Source of the DNA: a virus
DNA length: 34,876 nt
Reading direction: 5' to 3' (one strand)
Virus record (IMG/VR): IMGVR_UViG_3300037481_000168
Span: 1-34,876 of that record
Below the pieces are notes generated by a model. The model made no database searches and had not been told where the DNA came from. It saw only the letters and a list, made by a program, of their open reading frames with translations. Made by a program: the position numbers and the translations under genes. Shown one piece after another: positions 1 to 5,617 of the stretch (its first letter is position 1; every line of letters begins with the position of its first letter).

Positions 1-127
1 GCCCCGCAGCGTTCGATGTGCGTGAGCGACCCGACGCTGTAGAACTGGCTTGTGGTCGCGCCCCTGCAACGCGGACACGGGCAATCAGGTGCGTCCATCA
101 TCTGCTCCCGACTGATCGCGTAGTCGC
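1..127. repeat. Terminal direct repeat, left copy (contig overlap)
   Basis: Identical to 34750-34876 over 127 bases. A gene (the zinc-ribbon protein) reads straight through the join once one copy is removed. An exact length of 127 is a common maximum k-mer in short-read assemblers, so this is best read as proof that the contig is circular or circularly permuted, not as a biological terminal repeat. Confidence 0.95.
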
Positions 128-167
128 ATCGCGGGCAGAAGACGCACTTGTTTCGTGCTTCACTCAC
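1..167 (-). CDS. Zinc-ribbon protein, N-terminal part (continues at 34749 to 34686)
   Basis: Reads from GTG at 167 and leaves the window at base 1. With the 127-bp overlap removed it continues from 34749 to a TGA at 34686, giving 76 residues. Cysteines at 8, 11, 14, 29, 31 and 34, with further ones at 54 and 65, form CxxC-type pairs (CVFCPRC and CPCPRC), so it probably binds zinc and may contact nucleic acid or another protein. The GTG overlaps the stop of the upstream gene in a GTGA. The upstream gene's last codons supply the Shine-Dalgarno sequence. Function unknown; only the zinc-binding character is inferred. Confidence 0.8.
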   Translation of the reverse strand, partial: MSEARNKCVFCPRCDYAISREQMMDAPDCPCPRCRGATTSQFYSVGSLTHIERCG

Positions 168-421
168 GCGCCACCCCCTTCCTTCTGCGAAAAGCAGTTC
201 CAGCCGTTGCGTTCCGCGATCTGCTGCGGCGTCAGGGTGTCATAGAACCTAGTCTCGATCCGTGCAATCTCTGCACACGCATCGCGGAGCCACCGCCGCG
301 CATCCTCGCGCTGCTTGATCGCGGCGGCAAGTTCCCGCTCAAGTTTGCGCGCAAAGTCGGCGTCGTAGGGCATCCCGCCTTCGTCAACAAGCGCATCCGT
401 CCTCGGCGTGTCACTTTCCAT
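164..421 (-). CDS. Small DTPRTDA-type phage protein with coiled coil
   Basis: 85 residues. It begins MESDTPRTDA, an opening I associate with a widespread phage family of unknown function. The middle (DFARKLERELAAAIKQ) is a predicted coiled coil, and the protein ends QKEGGGA, coded by the recurrent linker. Start chosen at ATG 421, which overlaps the upstream gene by 11 bp and has AAGGAGG six bases upstream. The coil segment LAAAIKQRE is nearly repeated in the genes at 1048 and 1263. Function unknown. Confidence 0.75.
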   Translation of the reverse strand: MESDTPRTDALVDEGGMPYDADFARKLERELAAAIKQREDARRWLRDACAEIARIETRFYDTLTPQQIAERNGWNCFSQKEGGGA

Positions 422-755
422 CGCCGTCCTCCTTGTCGAGGATGACCTGTGGAACCTCAAGTTCCATCCGAATGATCTTCACAGAAGAGTACTGGCGATC
501 CTTCGGATCGGCTTCGGCGAACACGCGCTCGACCATCTCGGTAAGAGTCTCTGCGGTCGCCACCCTTGACGGCAGATGGTGCGTGTAACCCATCGAATCG
601 TTCTGAAGGATCACCATGTACAGGCGCGTCGTCGTCGTCGGGAAGCGCCGACCCGTCGCGTCGAAACGCGGCGTCTTGGGCGTCTCGACGACGATGGGCG
701 GCGGGACGATGCGAAGGAGCGGATTACCGAAAAGAAAGTTGTCGAGCCACTTCAT
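411..755 (-). CDS. Hypothetical 114-aa early protein
   Basis: Starts at ATG 755 in a TGATG arrangement with the stop of the upstream gene; a linker copy directly upstream supplies the Shine-Dalgarno region. The N-terminus (MKWLDNFLFGNPLLRIVPPP) is hydrophobic and proline-rich. The C-terminal half (TLTEMVERVFAEADPK, VKIIRMELEVPQVIL) looks like an alpha/beta domain. The end is acidic (DKEDGDGK), and its AAGGAGG serves the next gene. No family recognised. Confidence 0.7.
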   Translation of the reverse strand: MKWLDNFLFGNPLLRIVPPPIVVETPKTPRFDATGRRFPTTTTRLYMVILQNDSMGYTHHLPSRVATAETLTEMVERVFAEADPKDRQYSSVKIIRMELEVPQVILDKEDGDGK

Positions 756-1051
756 CACGCGCCACCCCCTTCCTTCTCGCACTTCTCGCAGCGCGGCTTC
801 AGGTTCTCTTCGGTCTGGTCTTCGAGGAACGCGACCCACCCAGAGTGCAGGTTGTTCGTCAGCGCCGCCCGCTGTCCGTACACCCATCCGATCTGCCTGT
901 GGGTGGGCTCCGCAACCGCAAGCGCGATGAATGGGTCGGGCTTCCGCGCGAAGAGCGGCACAGGCCACCACCACGGGACATGGCCGACCCACCATGCGCC
1001 TCCCTTGAACCACGGAAGGCACGGCAGCGTGCCTGTTCGGAAGCGGCTCAC
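755..1051 (-). CDS. Hypothetical 98-aa early protein, Trp-rich
   Basis: GTG start at 1051 overlaps the previous stop (GTGA). The N-terminal half is unusually rich in Trp, Pro and Gly (WFKGGAWWVGHVPWWWPVP), followed by a segment that could be a membrane-associated or compact hydrophobic domain. The end has a CEKCEK pair (two cysteines) before the linker-coded EGGGA. Unknown function. Confidence 0.7.
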   Translation of the reverse strand: MSRFRTGTLPCLPWFKGGAWWVGHVPWWWPVPLFARKPDPFIALAVAEPTHRQIGWVYGQRAALTNNLHSGWVAFLEDQTEENLKPRCEKCEKEGGGA

Positions 1052-1266
1052 GCGCCACCCCCTTCCTTCTCGCGCGGACTTGCCGCGTCCTTGATCCCGT
1101 CTAGAAGCGCGCGATACAACCGCCGCGCCTCGTCGCGCTGCTTGATCGCGGCGGCGAGGTCGGCGCGGAGGCTCGTGATGTCGTCGGCGGCCTCGTCAAT
1201 CAGAAAGCGAGGGTATCCATCTATGTGCGGACACCACCCTCTCAACCGTTGCACGATGTCACTCAC
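1048..1266 (-). CDS. Small coiled-coil early protein
   Basis: 72 residues from GTG 1266; a longer reading frame upstream overlaps other genes and is rejected. Begins MSDIVQRLRGW, an opening I associate with small phage proteins of unknown function, then has a helix with heptads (ADDITSLRADLAAAIKQRDEARRLY). Ends REKEGGGA. The coil LAAAIKQRDEARR is shared, in DNA and protein, with the genes at 164 and 1263, so the three look like relatives or share a duplicated segment. GTGA coupling on both sides. Confidence 0.75.
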   Translation of the reverse strand: MSDIVQRLRGWCPHIDGYPRFLIDEAADDITSLRADLAAAIKQRDEARRLYRALLDGIKDAASPREKEGGGA

Positions 1267-1514
1267 GCGCCACCCCCTTCCTTGAAGCAGTCCCAGCCGC
1301 GCTCGAAGGCGATTTCCTCTGCTTCTGTGTGGTAGCCGCGATGGGCGGCGGTCTTCTGGCACACCTCACGCCGCGCCTCGTCGCGCTGCTTCTCCATCGC
1401 GGCGAGTTCGGCGCGGAGGCGTGGGATCTCTTTGCGCGCCCACAATGACGCAGTATCGTCATTGAACGAAAGCATGTTCATGTAGACTGCCGCGTCGTTG
1501 GTGTCATCACTCAC
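1263..1514 (-). CDS. Small coiled-coil early protein, paralogue of neighbour
   Basis: 83 residues from GTG 1514 (MSDDTNDAAVYMNML). The middle (IPRLRAELAAMEKQRDEARRE) is a heptad coil related to the genes at 1048 and 164. The C-terminus has FERGWDCFKEGGGA; compare NGWNCFSQKEGGGA at the end of the gene at 164. That gives similarity in both coil and tail. Function unknown. Confidence 0.75.
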   Translation of the reverse strand: MSDDTNDAAVYMNMLSFNDDTASLWARKEIPRLRAELAAMEKQRDEARREVCQKTAAHRGYHTEAEEIAFERGWDCFKEGGGA

Positions 1515-1885
1515 GCGCCACCCCCTTGCTTCCGCATCGCGGCGAGCGTTGCGTTGGCTATACCTACGACATGGTTTGCGATGTCCTCTGGACGCACCCA
1601 ACCTTCGAGACTGCAAACGCCCGTCAGCGCCGCGCACACCAGCCGCTCGCGCAGGTCGCGGTCGCGGTCGGCGGGCGCGTGCTGATCTCTCCAGCGACCG
1701 CTCTGTAGTTCCAGCGTCTCTACTCGCTTTCGCAACGCTGCTCCCTCCGCGACGAGGGACAGATTCCCTTCCCGCAGCCCGTCCCGCTCCACGACGAGCG
1801 CGGTGAGGGCGGCGTGCTTTTCCGGCCAATAGCCGTTGTCGAGGTGGTAAAGCAAGCAGTCGATGTCGTTGTCGTGGTCACTCAC
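1511..1885 (-). CDS. Hypothetical 124-aa early protein with coiled coil
   Basis: GTG start at 1885, inside a linker copy (MSDHDNDIDCLLYHLDNGYW). Residues about 30-70 form a leucine-rich helix (LVVERDGLREGNLSLVAEGAALRK read in parts). The C-terminal third (ERLVCAALTGVCSLEGW, EDIANHVVGIANATLAAM) is helical. Ends KQGGGA. GTGA overlap at both ends. No family recognised. Confidence 0.72.
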   Translation of the reverse strand: MSDHDNDIDCLLYHLDNGYWPEKHAALTALVVERDGLREGNLSLVAEGAALRKRVETLELQSGRWRDQHAPADRDRDLRERLVCAALTGVCSLEGWVRPEDIANHVVGIANATLAAMRKQGGGA

Positions 1886-2340
1886 GCGCCACCCCCTTCG
1901 ATGTTGCGGAGTCGTTGATCGACTGCAACGAACGCCTGTTCGATGCGATCCATCCGCGCCTTCAGTTCCGCAATGTCGCTGCTTGTTTCGCCGCGCCACG
2001 CGCCAGCGAGATTGCGAATCTCTGCCGCGATTTCGGATACGTCGCAAGTCGTGGTCTTCTTCGCGACAGGCGCGGCGGTCGTTGAATTGTTCCATGACCG
2101 CATTCGTTCTGAAGCCTTGGCAATGTTCTTTGCTTTGCGCTCTTTTGCGTATGGCAAATACTTCAACTCGTACCACTCCAACACAGCAGCCCGGGAAGCA
2201 AGCGTGTGAGTCCCTTTCTTAAACGTCGGAAACTCTTGCGAACGGGCGGCTGTGTAGAAAACCACCTCGTTTACAGTGCGATCTGTGTTACGCATCCAAA
2301 CAAGGATGCTCTTGATTGTCATTAGTTCAGCAATGCTCAC
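1882..2340 (-). CDS. Hypothetical 152-aa early protein
   Basis: GTG start at 2340 (MSIAELMTIKSILVWMRN). The N-terminal 90 residues are basic and mixed (KYLPYAKERKAKNIAKASER), with possible DNA-binding character. The C-terminal part has heptads (SSDIAELKARMDRIEQAFVAVDQRLRNI) ending EGGGA. The leader carries a short stem-loop (2356-2370) related to those at 5072 and 5426. A large hairpin lies at the end of the gene upstream. Function not recognised. Confidence 0.7.
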   Translation of the reverse strand: MSIAELMTIKSILVWMRNTDRTVNEVVFYTAARSQEFPTFKKGTHTLASRAAVLEWYELKYLPYAKERKAKNIAKASERMRSWNNSTTAAPVAKKTTTCDVSEIAAEIRNLAGAWRGETSSDIAELKARMDRIEQAFVAVDQRLRNIEGGGA

Positions 2341-2355
2341 GCTGTCTCACTTTCC

Positions 2356-2370
2356 GCCGCGTCATGCGGC
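2356..2370 (-). promoter_or_regulatory. Leader stem-loop A before gene 1882-2340
   Basis: GCCGC-ATGAC-GCGGC, a 5-bp stem about 16 bases before the GTG. It resembles leaders B (5072-5086) and C (5426-5440), which share GCCGCAAGACGCGGC followed by AGAAA and a GGAG Shine-Dalgarno. Likely an mRNA structure affecting initiation or stability. Confidence 0.5.
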
Positions 2371-2395
2371 ATTGGGGTTCTTCGCAATCCTAATC

Positions 2396-2647
2396 CTACG
2401 CACGGCGGGGGTAGGCTTTCCCCCCGCCGTGCGAGGCGACTGGCGCTGGAGTTCGCGCCCCGGCATCATGCCGCCGTCGTTGCCGCGATTCTACCACGGC
2501 AAGCATCCGACGTATCCATGTCAGAGCGAGAATTTCATCCGCCGTCTCAGGCCGCGCCGCATCTGAGAGCGCGGCCAATCCTGTACGCACCGACGCACTG
2601 AGCGACGGTTTGCGGTTTGTTGATGTTGGCTGGTACTTCGCTGCCAT
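2396..2647 (-). CDS. Hypothetical basic 83-aa early protein
   Basis: ATG at 2647 preceded by GAGG (spacing about 6), so the longer upstream reading is rejected. Basic and Ser/Thr-rich at the N-terminus (KYQPTSTNRKPSLSASVRTG), then a helical segment (TADEILALTWIRRMLAVVES). A basic, glycine-rich tail ends in YPRRA. The last codons and the stop overlap a 13-bp perfect hairpin, so the tail may be shaped by the RNA structure. Unknown function. Confidence 0.6.
   Translation of the reverse strand: MAAKYQPTSTNRKPSLSASVRTGLAALSDAARPETADEILALTWIRRMLAVVESRQRRRHDAGARTPAPVASHGGGKAYPRRA
2399..2433 (-). terminator. GC-rich hairpin at gene end (terminator-like)
   Basis: Perfect 13-bp inverted repeat (CGCACGGCGGGGG with its complement) around a 9-base loop, overlapping the last codons of gene 2396-2647. 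No T-run follows on the minus strand, so it is more likely an RNA processing, stability or pause element than a classical intrinsic terminator. Confidence 0.5.
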
Positions 2648-2721
2648 TGATCCTCGTTTACCTCTGCAACCCCGACGCGGCGCATGGACTCGAATCAACG
2701 CCGCGCCGGAGTGCAGATGTT

Positions 2722-2740
2722 TCGCGGCAACGCGCCGCGA
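2722..2740 (-). terminator. Short hairpin after the Gp157 gene
   Basis: TCGCGGC/GCCGCGA 7-bp stem with a 5-base loop, just after the stop of gene 2746-3267 and before the next Shine-Dalgarno. No T-run. Probably an intercistronic RNA hairpin. Confidence 0.4.
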
Positions 2741-2745
2741 TGGTT

Positions 2746-3267
2746 TTACTTGATGGAGATGCGGTTTCCGCGCTGCATGAGCGACGCGAAATCCAGTTGT
2801 TCGCCAGCGTCGAGACGCGAGCGAATCGCGTCCTTGTCAACGGTCACGACGGTTTCCGTTTTGACCGCCCACGCGGGAAGCTCTTCCGCGCCAACGCGCA
2901 CGTCGAGCGGAGCCTTGCCGCCGTTCTTTGCGAGCGACACGGTGTAGCGCGAGGTCTGCAACTTGCCCATTGACCGCAACTCCCACACGAAACGCAGCCG
3001 CTCGCGCAGCGCCTTCGCTGCGTTCTCGTCAATCTTCGCGCGGTCGTACAGCCTGTCTGCCTCTGCTTTGCGCACTGCCGCGCGGCACTCAATCTCCGTG
3101 ATAAGAGCGCAATAGTTGTCAACCTTGCCCGTGAGGTTCGTATCCAACTCTGCGAACCACGCATCCAACGTGCCTTCGGTTTCCGGGGTGATTTCGCCGC
3201 CGGACTCTGCGAGCAGTTCGTCAATGGCGGCCATGTCTTCGGTGATGTCAAGGAGTGTCTGTTTCAT
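2746..3267 (-). CDS. Siphovirus Gp157-family protein
   Basis: 173 residues, near the usual length of the family (PF05565, named from Streptococcus phage Sfi21 Gp157). N-terminal half acidic and helical (LLDITEDMAAIDELLAESGG). A central coil matches the family pattern (AALITE-type helix, RKAEADRLYDRAK, NAAKALRERLRFVWE). Then beta-rich SRYTVSLAKNGGKAPLDV and a C-terminal DKDAIRSRLDAGE. Family members sit with phage recombination genes, as here with a RecT-like gene; a link to phage resistance has been proposed for the founding member. ATG 3267 overlaps the previous stop in ATGA. Confidence 0.8.
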   Translation of the reverse strand: MKQTLLDITEDMAAIDELLAESGGEITPETEGTLDAWFAELDTNLTGKVDNYCALITEIECRAAVRKAEADRLYDRAKIDENAAKALRERLRFVWELRSMGKLQTSRYTVSLAKNGGKAPLDVRVGAEELPAWAVKTETVVTVDKDAIRSRLDAGEQLDFASLMQRGNRISIK

Positions 3268-3470
3268 TTCGCACCTTCTGTTGTCTTGAGGATGAACCGC
3301 AACGCGCGGATTGATTTAAGGACTCGCTGTGTATCGTTGTAGTGGCGCTTTTCTTCGTCTTCGCCCTGCCGCCTTGGCTCCGGATCATCACCCATGTAGT
3401 CGTGAAGGAGGCAAAGATCTTCTATGATTTCCACGACGAATTTCCGGGAAAGTTCGATGTCTTCGTTCAC
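3264..3470 (-). CDS. Hypothetical 68-aa early protein
   Basis: GTG 3470 overlaps the stop of the alanine-rich gene (GTGA), with GGGGAGG upstream. The much longer frame upstream is a low-complexity shadow of that gene. Sequence is acidic then basic (NEDIELSRKFVVEIIEDL, GEDEEKRHYNDTQRVLKSIRALRFILK); mostly helical. Translationally coupled to the Gp157 gene. No function recognised. Confidence 0.7.
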   Translation of the reverse strand: MNEDIELSRKFVVEIIEDLCLLHDYMGDDPEPRRQGEDEEKRHYNDTQRVLKSIRALRFILKTTEGAK

Positions 3471-4030
3471 GACTTCACCTCCCCGAGCATCCGCTGCAAC
3501 TCCTCGCGCTGCCACGCGCGTTCGGCATTCCACGCCGCATCCGCCGCAACCCACGCCGCATCCCGCGCCGCAGCCCGCGCCGCAGCCCGCGCCAAAGCAT
3601 CCGCCGCATCCGCCGCAGCCCGCGCCGCATCCGCCGCAGCCCGCGCCGCATCCGCCGCAGCCCACGCCGCAGCATCAGCCGCAGTCCACGCCGCAGCCGC
3701 AACCCGCGCCTCAGCATCTGCCGCAGCCCACGCCGCAGCATCAGCCGCAGTCCACGCCGCAGCCGCAACCCGCGCCGCAGCCGCCGCAGCCCGCGCCGCA
3801 GCATCTGCCGCATCCCACGCCGCAGCCGCCGCAGCCCACGCCGCATCTAGCGCCTCAGCCATCTCTTCGTCCGTCGCCTCCCCGCGCAGCCACCGCTCGC
3901 GCGTGTCGAGCACAGCAACGGAGCGCGGGTCGCGCATCAAGTGTTGGACGTGCCGCACACTGGCCAAGGCGAACTCATGGCGCTGCCGCTCAGTCAGGCG
4001 GTCGATCAGGGTCTCGATTGATTCACTCAT
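3467..4030 (-). CDS. Alanine-rich repeat protein, copy 1
   Basis: 187 residues from ATG 4030 (ATGA overlap). About 60 ordered residues (MSESIETLIDRLTERQRHEF, HVQHLMRDPRSVAVLDTRER, WLRGEATDEEM) are followed by about 110 residues of Ala with periodic Trp, Asp and Arg (AADAAW/ARAAA units). A short non-repetitive cap ends it (ERAWQREELQRMLGEVKS). The Ala tract should form long helices. Nearly the same head and cap occur in the next gene, so this is a tandem duplicate. I associate this layout with hypothetical phage and bacterial proteins; function unknown. Confidence 0.8.
   Translation of the reverse strand: MSESIETLIDRLTERQRHEFALASVRHVQHLMRDPRSVAVLDTRERWLRGEATDEEMAEALDAAWAAAAAAWDAADAAARAAAAAARVAAAAWTAADAAAWAAADAEARVAAAAWTAADAAAWAAADAARAAADAARAAADAADALARAAARAAARDAAWVAADAAWNAERAWQREELQRMLGEVKS
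3531..3850 (-). repeat. Imperfect GC-rich triplet array coding for Ala repeats (copy 1)
   Basis: Minus-strand GCGGC/GCGGATGC units repeated at irregular 6-, 15- and 33-bp periods inside gene 3467-4030. It also opens long low-complexity frames on both strands that are not genes. A likely site of replication slippage and unit-number change. Confidence 0.8.
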
Positions 4031-4587
4031 GCTGCACCTCCTTCCGTGAGCATCCGCTCCAACTCCTCGCTCTGCCACGCGCGTTCTGCATCCCGCGCCG
4101 CAGCCCACGCCGCATCCGCCGCAGCATCCGCCGCATCCGCCGCATCCGCCGCATCCGCCGCATCCGCCGCATCCCGCTCCGCAGCCCACGCATCCCGCTC
4201 CGCAGCCCACGCCGCAGCATCCGCCGCAGCATTTGCCGCAGCATCCGCCGCAGCCCACGCCGCAGCCTCCGCCGCCCACGCCGCAGCCCACGCCGCATCC
4301 CGCACCGCATCCGCCGCATCCCGCGCCGCATCCCGCGCCGCAGCCCACGCCGCAGCCCACGCCGCAGCATTTGCCGCAGCATCCGCCGCACACCGCGCCG
4401 CAGCCCACGCCGCATCTATCTCCTCTTCCGTCGCCTCCCCGCGCAGCCACCGCTCGCGCGTGTCGAGCGCAGCAACGGAGCGCGGGTCAGTCATTAGGTG
4501 CTGGACGCGCCGCGCACACGCCAAGGCGAACTCGTAGCGCTGGCGGTCGGTCAGGCGGTCGATCATGGTGTCGATTGATTCACTCAC
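4027..4587 (-). CDS. Alanine-rich repeat protein, copy 2
   Basis: 186 residues from GTG 4587. Head MSESIDTMIDRLTDRQRYEF, then VQHLMTDPRSVAALDTRER and WLRGEATEEEIDAAW, close to copy 1. The Ala tract is richer in DAADAA units. The cap reads ERAWQSEELERMLTEGGAA. The C-terminal EGGAA codons (GGAAGGAGGTGCAGCATGA) form a variant of the recurrent linker and the Shine-Dalgarno of copy 1. Start overlaps the previous stop (GTGA in a full linker copy). Function unknown. Confidence 0.8.
   Translation of the reverse strand: MSESIDTMIDRLTDRQRYEFALACARRVQHLMTDPRSVAALDTRERWLRGEATEEEIDAAWAAARCAADAAANAAAWAAAWAAARDAARDAADAVRDAAWAAAWAAEAAAWAAADAAANAAADAAAWAAERDAWAAERDAADAADAADAADAADAAADAAWAAARDAERAWQSEELERMLTEGGAA
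4090..4415 (-). repeat. Imperfect GC-rich triplet array coding for Ala repeats (copy 2)
   Basis: Includes a block of perfect 9-bp tandem units (GCGGATGCG, coding ADA) at about 4127-4170 and longer mixed units beyond. Lies inside gene 4027-4587. Confidence 0.8.
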
Positions 4588-4598
4588 GCGCCACCCCC
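4584..4598 (-). repeat. Recurrent stop/start linker, seventh copy
   Basis: The exact 15-mer GGGGGTGGCGCGTGA at the junction between genes 4584-4823 and 4027-4587, about 2.7 kb from the next copy. The sequence upstream of the 15-mer differs from the other copies. Confidence 0.9.
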
Positions 4599-4823
4599 TC
4601 GCGCGATTGCGCCGAGGTCGATGTCCTCAATGATGCGCTCGACTTGCGCCGCCATGCGCGGCGAGCCGAAACGCCCGACGTAGCAGCGCACGGGAATCCA
4701 ATTTGCTGTGCTGGTGTGTCCGTGATTTGCGTCGTCTACGGCTTGGCACATGTACGACTTGACGATGGCCGGAAGGCTCGACTCTGTGATGGTGGAGATT
4801 GCGACGGTTGCGGCGTGTCTCAT
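4584..4823 (-). CDS. Hypothetical 79-aa early protein
   Basis: ATG 4823 overlaps the previous stop (ATGA) and is preceded by a GGCGGTGCAGC linker variant. Sequence MRHAATVAISTITESSLPAI, then VKSYMCQAVDDANHG and a basic segment (IPVRCYVGRFGSPRMAAQVER), ending EDIDLGAIARGGGA. Two cysteines, no clear motif. No family recognised. Confidence 0.65.
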   Translation of the reverse strand: MRHAATVAISTITESSLPAIVKSYMCQAVDDANHGHTSTANWIPVRCYVGRFGSPRMAAQVERIIEDIDLGAIARGGGA

Positions 4824-5056
4824 GCTGCACCGCCTTCCGTGCGAAGCGCTTGCTTGATCCGGCGTTCCGCTTGGCGAATTTTCGCCAGCGTCCACGCGCG
4901 ACCGCAGTTTTCAGAATTGATGGCAACGCGCGAAAGTCGATCTTGTGCCACAACGATTGCCGTTGTGAGTTCTCGCGTCCAAGGGCGCTGTGTGTTTCGC
5001 GCTGCGCGAATCGTGGTGCTGAGATTCATTTCCGATGGTGTGCTGATGCTGCTCAT
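4820..5056 (-). CDS. Hypothetical basic 78-aa early protein
   Basis: ATG 5056 with GGAGCAGCC directly upstream. Helical and basic (RAARNTQRPWTRELTTAIVV, RLSRVAINSENCGRAWTLAK, IRQAERRIKQALRTEGGAA). Ends in the EGGAA linker variant. Its leader is a near-exact copy of the leader of the gene upstream (5150-5410). Unknown function. Confidence 0.65.
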   Translation of the reverse strand: MSSISTPSEMNLSTTIRAARNTQRPWTRELTTAIVVAQDRLSRVAINSENCGRAWTLAKIRQAERRIKQALRTEGGAA

Positions 5057-5089
5057 GGCTGCTCCATTTCTGCCGCGTCTTGCGGCGTT
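5057..5089 (-). repeat. Duplicated initiation leader, copy B
   Basis: AACGCCGCAAGACGCGGC followed by AGAAA, a variable base and GGAGCAGCC just before ATG 5056. It matches 5411-5443 at all but one position and contains the stem-loop GCCGC-AAGAC-GCGGC (5072-5086). Together with copy C it brackets gene 5150-5410. Confidence 0.85.
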
Positions 5090-5094
5090 GAGTT

Positions 5095-5122
5095 CCCCGC
5101 GCCGAGTTTCCCCGGCGCGGGG
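5095..5122 (-). terminator. GC-rich hairpin after gene 5150-5410
   Basis: Perfect 10-bp stem (CCCCGCGCCG and complement) with an 8-base loop, about 28 bases after the stop and before leader B. No T-run on the minus strand; probably an mRNA stability or pause element. Confidence 0.45.
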
Positions 5123-5149
5123 TAGGTGGCTCCTGTGGTTGGGGGGCGG

Positions 5150-5410
5150 TCAAGCGCGCGCGACGATCTCGATGCGCCACGCTGAGTGATCCTGATCGGC
5201 GGTGGTCTCGTCCCATCCCCAGATGGAGACGACAGCCGCGCCATTCTCGCGGGCGACATCCTCAGCCCAGTCGGTGCGCTCCTTGGCAACGGCTCCGATG
5301 CGCTCAGCCTCCTTGATCGCGCCGTGAATGTCGGTGACAATGACGGCGACGATCTCGTCGCACAGGCGGCTGCGGGTGATGGCGTCGGCGATGGTGTCGG
5401 TGGTCTGCAT
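5150..5410 (-). CDS. Hypothetical 86-aa early protein
   Basis: ATG 5410 with GGAG five bases upstream; the longer upstream frame lacks a good start. MQTTDTIADAITRSRLCDEI, then VAVIVTDIHGAIKEAERIG, a helical middle, and VVSIWGWDETTADQDHSAWR at the end. Acidic alpha/beta protein. The gene is flanked on both sides by the same 33-bp leader, as if inserted or duplicated as a unit. Unknown function. Confidence 0.7.
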   Translation of the reverse strand: MQTTDTIADAITRSRLCDEIVAVIVTDIHGAIKEAERIGAVAKERTDWAEDVARENGAAVVSIWGWDETTADQDHSAWRIEIVARA

Positions 5411-5443
5411 GGCTGCTCCGTTTCTGCCGCGTCTTGCGGCGTT
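5411..5443 (-). repeat. Duplicated initiation leader, copy C
   Basis: Matches copy B (5057-5089) with one difference and includes the stem-loop at 5426-5440. The rest of the 207-bp gap up to 5617 holds no convincing gene; it contains ATTTCGCAGAAAT (5490-5502) and a motif resembling one at 8013. Confidence 0.85.
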
Positions 5444-5617
5444 GGAATGATGATACCACCTGTTTCGACCAACGCAACCGCTTTGCCGCACATTTCGCAG
5501 AAATTCCCGCAAATTCCAGTTATCGGGACACTACGCCCGGTTTCCGTTCGGTGTCCGTTTGGGAACAGCCCCGGGAATCGCGTCTGAGGCGATCCTGAGC
5601 GCACCCATCCAAACCCC

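Larger units (their letters stand above)
161..1899 (-). repeat. Recurrent stop/start linker, six copies
   Basis: The 15-mer GGGGGTGGCGCGTGA (minus strand) occurs at the gene junctions whose stop codons begin at 164, 755, 1048, 1263, 1511 and 1882. In the first four copies the identity extends 6 bp upstream (AAGGAA). The 755 and 1048 copies share about 25 bp. The sequence holds a purine-rich Shine-Dalgarno region, codes for a C-terminal GGGA, ends in the TGA, and overlaps or abuts the GTG or ATG of the next gene. A seventh copy is at 4584. Confidence 0.9.

Noticed and set aside
1-127. Biological direct terminal repeat
   Set aside because: The length equals a common assembler k-mer and a gene continues across the join, so an assembly overlap is simpler.
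3531-4415. Possible CRISPR or VNTR array
   Set aside because: Units are short, irregular and in frame as Ala-rich protein; no constant repeat with unique spacers.
3342-4537. Long low-complexity open frames on both strands through the Ala-rich genes
   Set aside because: They are shadows of the triplet array; only the two minus frames have a conserved head, a cap and good starts.
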